A stretch of DNA of 64,000 nucleotides from contig NZ_CP107036.1 in assembly GCF_029542085.1 (NCBI RefSeq), positions 3,534,001 to 3,598,000 on the forward strand. Reading direction: 5' to 3'. Below are positions 54,996 to 63,962 of this stretch, piece after piece. Position 1 is the stretch's first letter. Each line of letters starts with the position of its first letter. This DNA comes from Sphingobacterium sp. ML3W (GTDB lineage: Bacteria > Bacteroidota > Bacteroidia > Sphingobacteriales > Sphingobacteriaceae). The notes under the pieces were generated by a model. It did no database searches. It saw only the letters and a list, made by a program, of their open reading frames with translations, and was not told the origin of the DNA. The translations under genes and the position numbers were made by a program.

Positions 54996-55949
54996 ATGAA
55001 AACCACGTTTGATTTTGAAAAGCCAATTGCAGATTTGCAATTGCAGATTGAAAAGGTAACACAAGTTGCCGAAAAAACCCAAGTTGATATGAGCGCAACC
55101 GTTCGTGAACTTGAGGAAAAACTTGCTTCTACGGAAAAAGAAATATACAGCAATTTAACTGGATGGCAGAATGTTCAAATGTCCCGTCATCAGGATCGTC
55201 CACAGACCTATGATTATATCGAAGCTATCTGCGATGAATTTATTGAATTGCACGGTGATCGCACGGTAAAAGATGACAAGGCAATTGTAGGTGGAATGGC
55301 CTCAATCGATGGTAATCCTGTTATGATCATTGGTCATCAGAAAGGTAAAAACACCAAAGAACGTCAATATCATAATTTTGGTATGGCCAACCCAGAAGGT
55401 TATCGTAAAGCACTGCGATTGATGAAAATGGCTGAAAAATTCAATAAGCCAGTTATTACTTTGATTGACACGATGGGAGCTTATCCTGGTTTGGAGGCTG
55501 AAGAGCGTGGACAAGGTGAAGCCATTGCACGCAACCTGATGGAAATGGCAGTACTTAAAGTTCCTATTATCTGCGTTGTTATCGGTGAGGGTGCTTCTGG
55601 AGGAGCCTTGGGTATTGGGGTAGGTAATCGTGTGTACATGATGGAACATACGTGGTATTCTGTCATTTCACCAGAATCTTGCTCGTCGATCTTATGGAGA
55701 AGCTGGGATCACAAGGAGAAAGCAGCCGAAGCGTTGAAACTAACTTCAAGCGATATGTTAAGCAATGGACTGATAGATGGTATCATTCCCGAGCCATTAG
55801 GTGGTGCGCACCAAGATCCGGCAAAAGCAGCCGCTAATCTTAAAGAACAATTATTGAAAGATCTAGCTGAATTAACAGCGAAAGACAGTGATACATTGAT
55901 CAAAGAACGAATTGACAAATTCAGCAATATGGGCGTTGTGACAGAATAA
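54996..55949 (+). CDS. accA: Acetyl-CoA carboxylase carboxyltransferase subunit alpha
   Basis: AccA is half of the carboxyltransferase that moves CO2 from biotin to acetyl-CoA in fatty-acid synthesis. The 317 residues start with the family pattern [17 protein letters not shown], then [13 protein letters not shown] [39 protein letters not shown]-like [23 protein letters not shown] and [23 protein letters not shown] has Met where Pro is common. accD is not adjacent. Confidence 0.95.
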   Translation: MKTTFDFEKPIADLQLQIEKVTQVAEKTQVDMSATVRELEEKLASTEKEIYSNLTGWQNVQMSRHQDRPQTYDYIEAICDEFIELHGDRTVKDDKAIVGGMASIDGNPVMIIGHQKGKNTKERQYHNFGMANPEGYRKALRLMKMAEKFNKPVITLIDTMGAYPGLEAEERGQGEAIARNLMEMAVLKVPIICVVIGEGASGGALGIGVGNRVYMMEHTWYSVISPESCSSILWRSWDHKEKAAEALKLTSSDMLSNGLIDGIIPEPLGGAHQDPAKAAANLKEQLLKDLAELTAKDSDTLIKERIDKFSNMGVVTE

Positions 55950-55975
55950 TGTTACTCCCCTATTCATCAAAATAG

Positions 55976-56006
55976 AAAAAAGTCGGCACCAAATGCCGAC
56001 TTTTTT
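55976..56006 (+). terminator. Terminator after accA
   Basis: A perfect 13-bp stem (55976-55988 with 55994-56006, loop CCAAA) with A and T flanks. Confidence 0.92.
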
Positions 56007-56174
56007 CATTTTAACAAGTTATTGGTTTCATAAAAGCCGAAAAAGGTCTAACCAAAATCGCTCGATTTACGATCAAATTCCAATGACCTCAAATAGTAAT
56101 CCACATCGTTAAGAAAAATAAATACGTAATTTATAAACGGTTATAAAATATATCAATAAAAAACACAAAAAGAC

Positions 56175-56205
56175 TTGTATACAATCATCTATTTTTATAC
56201 CTTTG
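56175..56205 (+). promoter_or_regulatory. Promoter of tRNA-Lys
   Basis: TTG (56175-56177), 20 nt, then TACCTTTG (56198-56205): full Bacteroidota promoter, 22 nt before the tRNA. Confidence 0.8.
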
Positions 56206-56227
56206 CATCACTTTCAAAAACAGAAAG

Positions 56228-56300
56228 GATTCCGTAGCTCAGCTGGTAGAGCAATACACTTTTAATGTATGGGTCCTGGGTTCGAATCCCAGCGGGATCA
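56228..56300 (+). tRNA. tRNA-Lys (UUU)
   Basis: The acceptor GATTCCG pairs with CGGGATC (one T-G pair). The D-arm is AGCTCAGCTGGTAGAGC, the anticodon TTT is in ACTTTTAAT, and the T-arm is CTGGGTTCGAATCCCAG. CCA is not encoded. Confidence 0.95.
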
Positions 56301-56301
56301 C

Positions 56302-56333
56302 AAAAAAAGCTAATCGCAAGATTAGCTTTTTTT
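56302..56333 (+). terminator. Terminator of tRNA-Lys
   Basis: A perfect 14-bp stem (56302-56315 with 56320-56333, loop GCAA), A-run left and T-run right. Confidence 0.9.
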
Positions 56334-56372
56334 ATTTAGCTGCATCAGAATCTCCTCCCTCATGAACTGTTT

Positions 56373-58274
56373 TTAATCATGCGTTAGCACGACCTCCAAA
56401 AACTTCACTGCTTCTCCCCCAACAATATTTTTTGTACGAAGTTCCACAGATTGCTTTCCTACTGGCAAGTCTATTTGTCCAAGCCCAAGCGATTTTCCTC
56501 GTCCACTTGTTGGAGAAGTGGAATCAATTGAAAAATTAAATGCTTTCCCACCTATTTTTAAAACCATATCTCCACCTGTATTTGCCACATCCCTAACATA
56601 GCGTACTGAAACATTAAATTGTGCTGGTTCTAATACATTGATATTCCATCCGAGATATTGATTGCTATTTTTCCATCCGGACACATAATAACGGTCTCTT
56701 TTACCATCCCCAAATTTCATCGGATCGCCATGCTGTTTTGCATAGAAAGACAATAAACGATTATCAGTACTTTGTGCATCCACATAAATCAGATCATTGG
56801 ATTCAGGCGCAGCTATATCCTTTTTTAACTGGACAACAATAACTTCATCTGCCGGGTCAGCAGCTATTTGATCCAATGGGATATGAAGCCCCACGGCATC
56901 TGAATTATACCCTTTTATACTCTTCTTTGAAGACAATAAAGAGATGGATTTGATACCAGCCGTAAGACCTCCCACAGTCAATAGCTCTCCTTTTGGTCGC
57001 TTAAAGACATGCAGATACAATGTGTTTTTTCTTTTTGTGATCACCCCCCATTGTTGACGTGGCAAGGGAGAAGGCGCTACATCGATGACACTTTCCTTAT
57101 TATTCGCCATCCATGCAGCTATTCCTTCCAAAATAGTCACATCAGGTCCATCAAAACGGCCATCAGCTTTTGGACCGATGTTCAATAAAATATTCCCTCC
57201 CATAGCCGTTGCTTTCGCCAACAGTTGAATAAAATGCGCTGTTGGTTTATGATTCATATCCGTTGACGAATAGCCGTACGAATCATTGGTTGTCGGAATA
57301 GCCTCCCAATAAGCCCCATTGGAAACAGGGTAAAATTCTTCCGGCCGGTCAGCGGTATTTAAATAATCACCATAATTCTTGTCGCCTGTACGTGCTAATC
57401 GCCCGTTAACAACAATCGTAGGATCTGCTTCTCTGATAGCTTTCAGAATCCTTAAATTTTCCGACAAAGGCAGCTTATGCGGTGTATCAAACCAGAGTAA
57501 ATCGGGGTTATATTTATGGATCAGTTCTTGTATTTGTGGAATTGCTTTGTCATCCACATAACGTTCTGCTTTGGGTAACCAGTCTGGGTGGTTGTCAAAC
57601 CAGTTTGCCCCGCCCAACAACTTATCCCCGCCCGGGCTGTTATAATTCCAGTCATTCCCCGGCGCATTAGGATCTTCCCAATCAAACGCATGGGAATAGT
57701 AAAATCCAAATAGCAAGCCATGTTTATGGCACGCTTTCGCAAGCTCCCCCATTGGATCTCGTTTGAAGGCAGTGCTTTTGATAGAATAAGCGCTAGCATA
57801 CTGCGATGGGTACATTGCAAAACCATCGTGATGTTTGGCGGTGATGATAAAGTACTTCATACCTGCATTTTTAGCTAGCATCACCCATTCTTCCGCATTA
57901 AATTTTACAGGATTAAATCTCGCGGCAGAATCCAAGTATTCCTGACGGGGAATCTGCATGACACGCATGAGATGCTCAGCATATCCACCTCCTTTTTTCC
58001 CCTTCCAGATATTACCATATTGTGAATAAATGCCCCAGTGGACAAACATTCCAAAGGAGGCCTCTTTCCATTTTTTGAGACGTTGTTCCTGCCCCACTAA
58101 AGATTCTTTCCACCAGCCTGCTTCAGCAACTAATATTGCATTTCTATCCCTTGTACTCGGGTCATTAAACATATCTGCAGCTTCATTTCCCTTATTTACA
58201 TTCTGAACCTGTCCCATCACCACCATTACAGTAGTTGAAAGCATTAGAACAAAGCAATACCTGATTTTTGTCAT
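56373..58274 (-). CDS. Alpha-L-fucosidase (GH29)
   Basis: An exported fucose-releasing glycosidase. From the ATG at 58274 the signal peptide is TKIRYCFVLMLSTTVMVVMG; the frame extends nine residues further to 58301. The GH29 catalytic barrel shows GMFVHWGIYSQYGN, YFIITAKHHDGFAMYPS, LLFGFYYSHAFDW and the nucleophile region YNPDLLWFDTPHKL, where Thr replaces the usual Gly after Asp. NILLNIGPKADGRF is typical. A C-terminal beta domain (about 530-633) may bind sugar. No SusCD pair is near. Confidence 0.88.
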   Translation of the reverse strand: MTKIRYCFVLMLSTTVMVVMGQVQNVNKGNEAADMFNDPSTRDRNAILVAEAGWWKESLVGQEQRLKKWKEASFGMFVHWGIYSQYGNIWKGKKGGGYAEHLMRVMQIPRQEYLDSAARFNPVKFNAEEWVMLAKNAGMKYFIITAKHHDGFAMYPSQYASAYSIKSTAFKRDPMGELAKACHKHGLLFGFYYSHAFDWEDPNAPGNDWNYNSPGGDKLLGGANWFDNHPDWLPKAERYVDDKAIPQIQELIHKYNPDLLWFDTPHKLPLSENLRILKAIREADPTIVVNGRLARTGDKNYGDYLNTADRPEEFYPVSNGAYWEAIPTTNDSYGYSSTDMNHKPTAHFIQLLAKATAMGGNILLNIGPKADGRFDGPDVTILEGIAAWMANNKESVIDVAPSPLPRQQWGVITKRKNTLYLHVFKRPKGELLTVGGLTAGIKSISLLSSKKSIKGYNSDAVGLHIPLDQIAADPADEVIVVQLKKDIAAPESNDLIYVDAQSTDNRLLSFYAKQHGDPMKFGDGKRDRYYVSGWKNSNQYLGWNINVLEPAQFNVSVRYVRDVANTGGDMVLKIGGKAFNFSIDSTSPTSGRGKSLGLGQIDLPVGKQSVELRTKNIVGGEAVKFLEVVLTHD

Positions 58275-58490
58275 AAGCTTCGATATTATAATTGTCTCCA
58301 ATAGCCGAACTAAAGCTTTGAGGAAGACAATAGTTCAACAGAAAAATTTGTCTTACCTTCAAAAATAACTCAAAAAGCTAAAGATAAGGTGCAATTTTTG
58401 TTCATTTTAGGGTAGTAACAACCAAAGTCAGAAAAAATAAAACCTATCCGTTTCTGTGGTGTTTATTTTATACTATAAACTTAAAGACTC

Positions 58491-59246
58491 ATGAGCAATC
58501 CCTCAGATTATTGGCATATTCAAATAGGATCTACAGCCAATACCAGTGAAATCTTTATCGAGGTCACCAAAGACGGCCCGTATATTTTACACGGGCAGGT
58601 ACCTTTTCATTTACAATATATTATTCCAGATCGACAGGGAGTCTCCAGATCCTATGAAAACGGGGAATCTTTTAAAACTGAACAACAGACCTATCTATGC
58701 CGCTGTGGGCTGTCCAAAAATAAACCCTTTTGCGACAACTCTCATGAGCAGGCCAGGTCTTTTGGTGTTGACCTGACCGATACAGCGACATTACATGATT
58801 CGCTCCAAACAGCGCAAATTATTGAAGGGCCTGTATTTTCTCTCAGTGACGACGAAAAACTATGCGCATTTGCACGCTTCTGTGATCAAGGGAAAAGAAT
58901 TTGGAATGAGATATCCTATAGTGATGAAAACTCCTTAGAAAGCGCTGTCAATATGGCCCATTACTGTCCCAGTGGCAGACTGCTTGTGTGGAACCAGGAG
59001 AATACTCCCATCGAAGAAAATACCATAGCCGAGGTAGGTCTCATTGAAGACGTATTGAATCAGTGCAGTGGACCTATTGCTCTTTGGGGTGGGATCCCTG
59101 TAAAAAGCAGCAGTGGCAAGTACTATGAAGTGCGAAACCGCCAGACCCTTTGTCGTTGCGGCCAATCATCCAACAAACCATTTTGCGATGGCACGCATGC
59201 TTCAATGGAATTTCAGGATGGACTCAGTAAGTACACACAAAAATAG
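58491..59246 (+). CDS. Iron-sulfur protein with two CDGSH motifs and a central 4Fe-4S domain
   Basis: A 251-residue soluble protein. Two CDGSH-type [2Fe-2S] motifs are present: CRCGLSKNKPFCDNSH (about residues 70-85) and CRCGQSSNKPFCDGTH (about 221-236). Each has the Cys3His ligands. Between them, KLCAFARFCDQGKRIW and HYCPSGRLLVW match a divergent 4Fe-4S mono-cluster domain. The N-terminal domain has no clear family. The likely role is electron transfer or cluster handling. It is first of a collinear set of small genes. Confidence 0.85.
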   Translation: MSNPSDYWHIQIGSTANTSEIFIEVTKDGPYILHGQVPFHLQYIIPDRQGVSRSYENGESFKTEQQTYLCRCGLSKNKPFCDNSHEQARSFGVDLTDTATLHDSLQTAQIIEGPVFSLSDDEKLCAFARFCDQGKRIWNEISYSDENSLESAVNMAHYCPSGRLLVWNQENTPIEENTIAEVGLIEDVLNQCSGPIALWGGIPVKSSSGKYYEVRNRQTLCRCGQSSNKPFCDGTHASMEFQDGLSKYTQK

Positions 59247-59295
59247 CAGATACAAGTTATCGGTATTTATACAATATTTGTTTAATATTCAGAAC

Positions 59296-59742
59296 ATGGA
59301 AAAGTTAACCGCAAAAGCAAGTATTCAGATCCAAAAACCCATCAGTGAAGTTTTTGAAGCCATCGTTGATCCCAACAAAATGAATCACTATTTTATTAAG
59401 TCCTCAACAGGCCGTCTCGAGACTGGAAAAACAGTAGAATGGAATTTCCCTGAGTTCCCCGACAGTTTTCCTGTAGCTGGCAAAACAATCCGTCCAGACA
59501 CCTATATTTCCTTTGACTGGAGTGGCGGATTAGCAAATCAACTGGTTGAAATCAGCTTATCTTCCTTCGGAGAGGGATCCACTGTTGTCAAAATTACAGA
59601 ACACGAAATGAACAACGATCAGGAAGGCATTTTGATTATGATGCGTCAGACCGAAGGATGGGCAAATTTTCTAGCCTGTATGAAGGCCTATCTTGAATAT
59701 AATATCAATCTTCGAAAGGGTGCTTTTGATTTTATGTTTTAA
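59296..59742 (+). CDS. SRPBCC (AHSA1-like) domain protein
   Basis: A 148-residue START/Bet v 1-like protein that binds a hydrophobic ligand or acts as an Hsp90-activator homolog. The fold pattern is MEKLTAKASIQIQKPISEVFEAIVDPNKM, then WNFPEFPDSFPVAGKTI, and the last helix EGWANFLACMKAYLEY. An open frame extends upstream to 59113 but overlaps the CDGSH gene and looks unlike protein, so the ATG at 59296 is used. The gap to the next gene is 12 nt. Confidence 0.85.
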   Translation: MEKLTAKASIQIQKPISEVFEAIVDPNKMNHYFIKSSTGRLETGKTVEWNFPEFPDSFPVAGKTIRPDTYISFDWSGGLANQLVEISLSSFGEGSTVVKITEHEMNNDQEGILIMMRQTEGWANFLACMKAYLEYNINLRKGAFDFMF

Positions 59743-59754
59743 CGGAAGTAAAAA

Positions 59755-60183
59755 ATGGCGGCAAATAAAACCTCTTATATCGAAAAAAGTGTCGATGATT
59801 TTATTCTGGATATACCCGATTCACAGAAGCGGGAAGACAGCATCCAATTGGTACAATTGATGCAATCTGTCTCAAAAGAAGCACCGAAGATGTTTGGCGA
59901 ATCGATCATTGGCTTTGGACAGTATTACTATAAATATGCCAGCGGGCATGAAGGGTATGCACCCCTAATCGGATTCAGTCCCCGTAAGGCTGCCATTTCA
60001 CTTTACGTATATACCGGCCTCGAAGAACATCGGGCACTCGTGGAACAACTAGGCAAATATAAAATAGGCAAAGCCTGCATTTACATTAAAAAACTGAGTG
60101 ACATCAATACGGAGAATCTGACCATTTTAATGCAAGAGACCATCCAATTTATAACAACCAAATACACAAGGACCAAGGATTAG
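59755..60183 (+). CDS. DUF1801 domain protein
   Basis: A 142-residue protein with the DUF1801 pattern: SVDDFILDIPDSQKREDSIQLVQLM, MFGESIIGFGQYYYKYASGHEG and KAAISLYVYTG, then LGKYKIGKACIYIKKLSDIN. Biochemical function is unknown. 12 nt after the SRPBCC gene and 10 nt before the next. Confidence 0.85.
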   Translation: MAANKTSYIEKSVDDFILDIPDSQKREDSIQLVQLMQSVSKEAPKMFGESIIGFGQYYYKYASGHEGYAPLIGFSPRKAAISLYVYTGLEEHRALVEQLGKYKIGKACIYIKKLSDINTENLTILMQETIQFITTKYTRTKD

Positions 60184-60193
60184 ATACAAGATT

Positions 60194-61123
60194 ATGACAA
60201 GTAGCGTTTCAACAATTGAAGAGTATATTGACCAATTCGAAGGGGACAAGAAGACGTATCTCAATCAGGTACGGCAGCTGATTGCTGGAGTAGTCCCAGC
60301 TGAAACCACAGAAACCATTTCCTATCAGATGCCTACATTTCGATTTAATGGCAATCTGATCCATTTTGCAATGAATAAACAGCATCTCGGAATATACCCC
60401 GGACCTGACGCCATCGAACATTTCGCAGCAGAACTTAAAGATTTTAAAACATCAAAAGGAGCAATACAGATTCCGATTGACCAGCCCTTACCAAAAAAAA
60501 TCATTCGTGATATTATTGCCTTTAATATCGAAAAACTCAAGGACAAACAAGGCCCCAACTGGCATAAAAGCAGAGGGAATTGGTTAGAAGCCGAAGAATT
60601 GATGCAACAGATTATGCTAAAAACCACACTGAAAAAAGAGTTCAAATGGGGCAGCGACATCTATACACACAAAGGGAAGAATGTCATCGGATGGGGTGGT
60701 TTCAAAAACTTCTTTTCCCTATGGTTCTATAACGGTGTATTTTTAGAAGATAAGGAAAATGTCTTGATCAGCGCGTCCGAAGGTAAAACCAAAGCTCTTC
60801 GACAATGGCGTTTTCAGCATGTCAGCGAGATGGATAGCACCAAAATCGAGGCTTACATCCAAGAATCTATTCGAACAATTGACGAGGGAAAAGAAATAAA
60901 ACCCACCAAAAGTGAAGCTATACCTCCCTCTGGAATTCTTTTGGAAGCACTTCATTCAGATCAGGTATTCCATGATCACTTCAATGCGCTTACACCAGGC
61001 AAACAAAAAGAGTATATTCAGTATATCGACGAAGCGAAACAGGAAAAAACCAAATTATCCCGTCTGGAGAAAATCAAACCAATGATTATTGCGAATAAAG
61101 GATTACATGATAAATATAAATAA
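60194..61123 (+). CDS. DUF1801 and YdeI/OmpD-associated fusion protein
   Basis: Residues about 1-115 form a DUF1801 domain (TIEEYIDQFEGDKKTYLNQV, ISYQMPTFRF, LGIYPGPDAIEHF). From about 125 a second DUF1801-like region (FKWGSDIYTHKGKNVIGWGG) is followed by a C-terminal YdeI/OmpD-associated segment (IPPSGILLEALHSDQVFHDHFNALTPGKQKEYIQYIDEAKQEKTKLSRLEKI). YdeI relatives are linked with envelope or antimicrobial-peptide tolerance. Function here unknown. The fusion of three parts is unusual next to the separate DUF1801 gene. Confidence 0.78.
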   Translation: MTSSVSTIEEYIDQFEGDKKTYLNQVRQLIAGVVPAETTETISYQMPTFRFNGNLIHFAMNKQHLGIYPGPDAIEHFAAELKDFKTSKGAIQIPIDQPLPKKIIRDIIAFNIEKLKDKQGPNWHKSRGNWLEAEELMQQIMLKTTLKKEFKWGSDIYTHKGKNVIGWGGFKNFFSLWFYNGVFLEDKENVLISASEGKTKALRQWRFQHVSEMDSTKIEAYIQESIRTIDEGKEIKPTKSEAIPPSGILLEALHSDQVFHDHFNALTPGKQKEYIQYIDEAKQEKTKLSRLEKIKPMIIANKGLHDKYK

Positions 61124-61151
61124 GTGAGTTTTAAACTAAAAATCGACGCTC

Positions 61152-61973
61152 ATGGAAAATTCAATTATACCGTCCCTATGGTTTGATCACAATGCGAAGG
61201 AAGCTTTTGATCTATACTGCCGGACTTTTTTAAACAGTCATATCGAAAGCGACTCCCCGATCGTTGTCCAGGCCCTGCTCAATGGCGTAAAATTTATCGG
61301 CATCAATGGAGGACCGATGTTTAAGCCAAATCCATCCATATCATTTATGGTGATCTGCGAATCAGCCGAAGAGATAGATCGCATCTGGAATACATTATCA
61401 GTAGACGGAAATGTACTGATGCCACTAAACAGCTATCCATGGAGTGCCTACTACGGCTGGGTAGCGGACAGATACGGTGTAAACTGGCAGCTATACCAAG
61501 GCAACGTAAGTGACACAAACCAGCAAGCGATCGTCCCTACACTGATGTATTGCGGACCTCAACAAGGCAAATGCGAAACCGCAGTTCAATTCTATGAAGG
61601 ACTATTCAAAGATTTTCACAGCAACGGTATTTTACGTTATCCGGAAGGCGAATATAAAGGATCAATCCAGCACACCCAATTCCTTGTCAATGGGTTTACC
61701 TTAATGGCCATGGATAGTGGAGTCGCCCAGGACTTTACGTTTAATGAAGGTATTTCCCTCACTATCCTCTGCCAGGATCAAGCTGAAATTGACTATTACT
61801 GGAATCGTATTACACAACAGGGACAAGAGAGCATGTGTGGGTGGTGTAAAGATGAATTCGGAGTGAGTTGGCAAATTGTACCGACACAAATTTCTACATA
61901 CCTTCAAAATCCAGGAGCCGGAGAAGCATTAATGAAGATGAAAAAAATCATTATCAAAGATTTGATCGGATAA
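61152..61973 (+). CDS. Tandem PhnB/VOC-type protein
   Basis: A 273-residue protein made of two PhnB-like glyoxalase-fold repeats: residues about 4-115 (IPSLWFDHNAKEAFDLYCRTF, ending DRYGVNWQLY) and about 130-255 (IVPTLMYCG, FYEGLF, ending DEFGVSWQIVPTQ). Both repeats end in the family motif GVxWQ. The catalytic activity is unknown; the old name, 3-demethylubiquinone methyltransferase, is unlikely. It is the last gene of the set and a terminator follows. Confidence 0.83.
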   Translation: MENSIIPSLWFDHNAKEAFDLYCRTFLNSHIESDSPIVVQALLNGVKFIGINGGPMFKPNPSISFMVICESAEEIDRIWNTLSVDGNVLMPLNSYPWSAYYGWVADRYGVNWQLYQGNVSDTNQQAIVPTLMYCGPQQGKCETAVQFYEGLFKDFHSNGILRYPEGEYKGSIQHTQFLVNGFTLMAMDSGVAQDFTFNEGISLTILCQDQAEIDYYWNRITQQGQESMCGWCKDEFGVSWQIVPTQISTYLQNPGAGEALMKMKKIIIKDLIG

Positions 61974-62017
61974 TGTTAGCTAAGGCAACAGTAGTTCCCA
62001 TCTGAGGGGTGGATAGA

Positions 62018-62062
62018 TAAAAAAACGGGAGTATCCAAAAAGGTTGGACACTTCCGTTTTTT
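62018..62062. terminator. Bidirectional terminator
   Basis: A long imperfect stem (about 62020-62038 with 62043-62061, three mismatches) has an A run on the left and T on the right. It serves the VOC gene rightward and sufE leftward. Confidence 0.75.
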
Positions 62063-62141
62063 ATTAATATCATTTTTCTACGATCTCCTTTTAAAATTTC
62101 AATTTCAGGACAGTCCGCTTTTAATTGTTGACCAGTTCTGG

Positions 62142-62561
62142 TTATGCGTTTACCTGCAACGCCAATGCGTATAATTTCATCTGTTTGATCATCGACAATA
62201 AACCATTGGCCCGGGTTGGCGACAAGTGTTCTTTTAAACCGATTTCATCAACGAAATACAGATCTGCATCAACAATCTCTTTTGCTGTATGTCCAGACAG
62301 CACTTTGACCATCAGACTAACCAAACCCTTGGTGATAATTGCGTCACTATCTGCTGTAAAAAACACTTTTCCATCTTTAACCTCCGGATACAGCCACACC
62401 TTGGACTGACAACCCTTGATAATATAGTCTTCTGTCTTATATTGCTCATCAATTAAAGGAACTTCCTTCCCCAGCTGGATGATGTACTCATATTTTTCCA
62501 TCCAATCCGTAAAGAAAGCAAAATCTTCAACTAATTCGTTTTGTATTTCATTAATTGTCAT
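62142..62561 (-). CDS. sufE: Sulfur acceptor protein SufE
   Basis: SufE takes sulfur from SufS as a persulfide and passes it to the SufBCD scaffold. The 139 residues contain the reactive Cys in DYIIKGCQSKVWLYPE (about residue 51), and the C-terminal GLKEHLSPTRANGLLSMIKQMK is typical. It is 11 nt downstream of sufS. Confidence 0.94.
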   Translation of the reverse strand: MTINEIQNELVEDFAFFTDWMEKYEYIIQLGKEVPLIDEQYKTEDYIIKGCQSKVWLYPEVKDGKVFFTADSDAIITKGLVSLMVKVLSGHTAKEIVDADLYFVDEIGLKEHLSPTRANGLLSMIKQMKLYALALQVNA

Positions 62562-62572
62562 AATCGTTTTTA

Positions 62573-63796
62573 TTACACTAACATATTGACCGCACGTTGA
62601 ATACCTGCCACCAAGATATCTATTTCTTCTTTTGTGTTGTAAAGTGCCAACGAAGCCCGGATCGTTCCAGGGATACCAAAGCGATCCATTACAGGCTGAG
62701 CACAGTGGTGTCCAGTTCGCACAGCAATACCCAATTTATCCAAAATCACCCCTACATCATAGGGATGTGTACCTTCAATGATAAATGAAATAACAGAACA
62801 TTTTTGATCTGCAGTACCTATAAATTTCATTCCCGGGATCTGCGACAATTTTTCCAATGCATATTCCAGCAACTCGTGTTCGTAAGCCTCAATATTTTTT
62901 AAGCCGATCGAATTGATATAGTCAATCGCTTCATTCAAACAGATTCCTGCTTCAATATTCGGAGTGCCCGCTTCAAATTTAAAAGGCAACTCATTATAGG
63001 TTGTCTTTTCGAAAGTCACTTCCTTAATCATATCGCCACCGCCTTGATAAGGAGGCATTGCGTTTAACAGCTCTTCCTTACCATACAACACACCCACACC
63101 AGTGGGGCCATACATTTTATGCCCTGAGAAAACTAAAAAGTCAACATCGAGATCTTGCACATCAACCTGGATATGTTGGACAGCTTGCGCTGCATCTACC
63201 AATACGACAGCCCCATGCTTATGTGCAATCGAGATGATCTCTTTTACCGGATTGATCGTACCCAGTGCATTAGAGACATAAGTTACAGCAACAAGCTTCG
63301 TTCTTTCGTTAATAAGGTCTTGATAGGCGTCCATATCGAGCTCCCCCTTATCATTCATCGGAATAACACGGATCTTACAGCCTTTTTCATCACAAAGCAT
63401 CTGCCAGGGCACAATATTGGAGTGGTGCTCCATTGCAGAAATAATAATTTCATCTCCCGCATCGATAAATGCTCTACCATAGCAGGTCGCAACCAAATTG
63501 ATACTATCTGTCGTCCCCTTGGTGATAATCACTTGCTTGTCTTCAGGCGCATTGATAAAGGATTGAAGCTTTTTACGAGTCACCTCAAAAGCATCTGTAG
63601 ATATCTGGCTGAGGTAGTGAACTCCACGATGTACATTACTATTCATATCTGTATAATAATGTGCAATAGAATTGATTACCACATTGGGCTTTTGTGTTGT
63701 CGCACCATTGTCCAGATAAACCAAAGGCTTGCCATTTACCTGTCTTTTTAGAATAGGAAAATCTGCACGTATTTTATCTATATTATATTTTTCCAA
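62573..63796 (-). CDS. sufS: Cysteine desulfurase SufS
   Basis: A PLP enzyme that takes sulfur from cysteine for Fe-S cluster assembly. DAAQAVQHIQVDV, FSGHKMYGPTGVGVLYG (PLP Lys) and AVRTGHHCAQPVMDRFG (reactive Cys) are present in the 407 residues. The start is TTG at 63794-63796: an in-frame TAG lies three codons upstream and no ATG is near. A -7 promoter box precedes it. sufBCD are not seen in the window. Confidence 0.94.
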   Translation of the reverse strand: MEKYNIDKIRADFPILKRQVNGKPLVYLDNGATTQKPNVVINSIAHYYTDMNSNVHRGVHYLSQISTDAFEVTRKKLQSFINAPEDKQVIITKGTTDSINLVATCYGRAFIDAGDEIIISAMEHHSNIVPWQMLCDEKGCKIRVIPMNDKGELDMDAYQDLINERTKLVAVTYVSNALGTINPVKEIISIAHKHGAVVLVDAAQAVQHIQVDVQDLDVDFLVFSGHKMYGPTGVGVLYGKEELLNAMPPYQGGGDMIKEVTFEKTTYNELPFKFEAGTPNIEAGICLNEAIDYINSIGLKNIEAYEHELLEYALEKLSQIPGMKFIGTADQKCSVISFIIEGTHPYDVGVILDKLGIAVRTGHHCAQPVMDRFGIPGTIRASLALYNTKEEIDILVAGIQRAVNMLV

Positions 63797-63816
63797 AGTC
63801 GTCTAAATAATTTATA

Positions 63817-63824
63817 CAAAGTTA
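63817..63824 (-). promoter_or_regulatory. -7 element for sufSE
   Basis: Reading leftward, TAACTTTG fits TAnnTTTG, 20 nt before the TTG start. This indicates sufSE can be transcribed apart from any upstream suf genes. Confidence 0.5.
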
Positions 63825-63905
63825 ATAGTATTTTATCGAATACAGGGCCGACAATCTGTTTTTTATGTCATTATCAATCATCCAAGTTACTTGACAAATC
63901 AAATT

Positions 63906-63962
63906 AAAAAATGGCTCAACACTATTAAAGAACCACTTTTTGTAGGTCATTTGCCATTTTTT
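63906..63962. other. Long-loop inverted repeat at the right edge
   Basis: AAAAAATGGC (63906-63915) is complementary to GCCATTTTTT (63953-63962) across 37 nt. It may be a terminator for a gene to the right. No gene was seen in 63825-64000. Confidence 0.3.

Noticed and set aside
59113..59295. Upstream extension of the SRPBCC protein
   Set aside because: It overlaps the CDGSH gene in another frame and lacks domain similarity.
63155..63751. 198-codon frame on the plus strand under sufS
   Set aside because: Antisense shadow of sufS; no recognisable motif.
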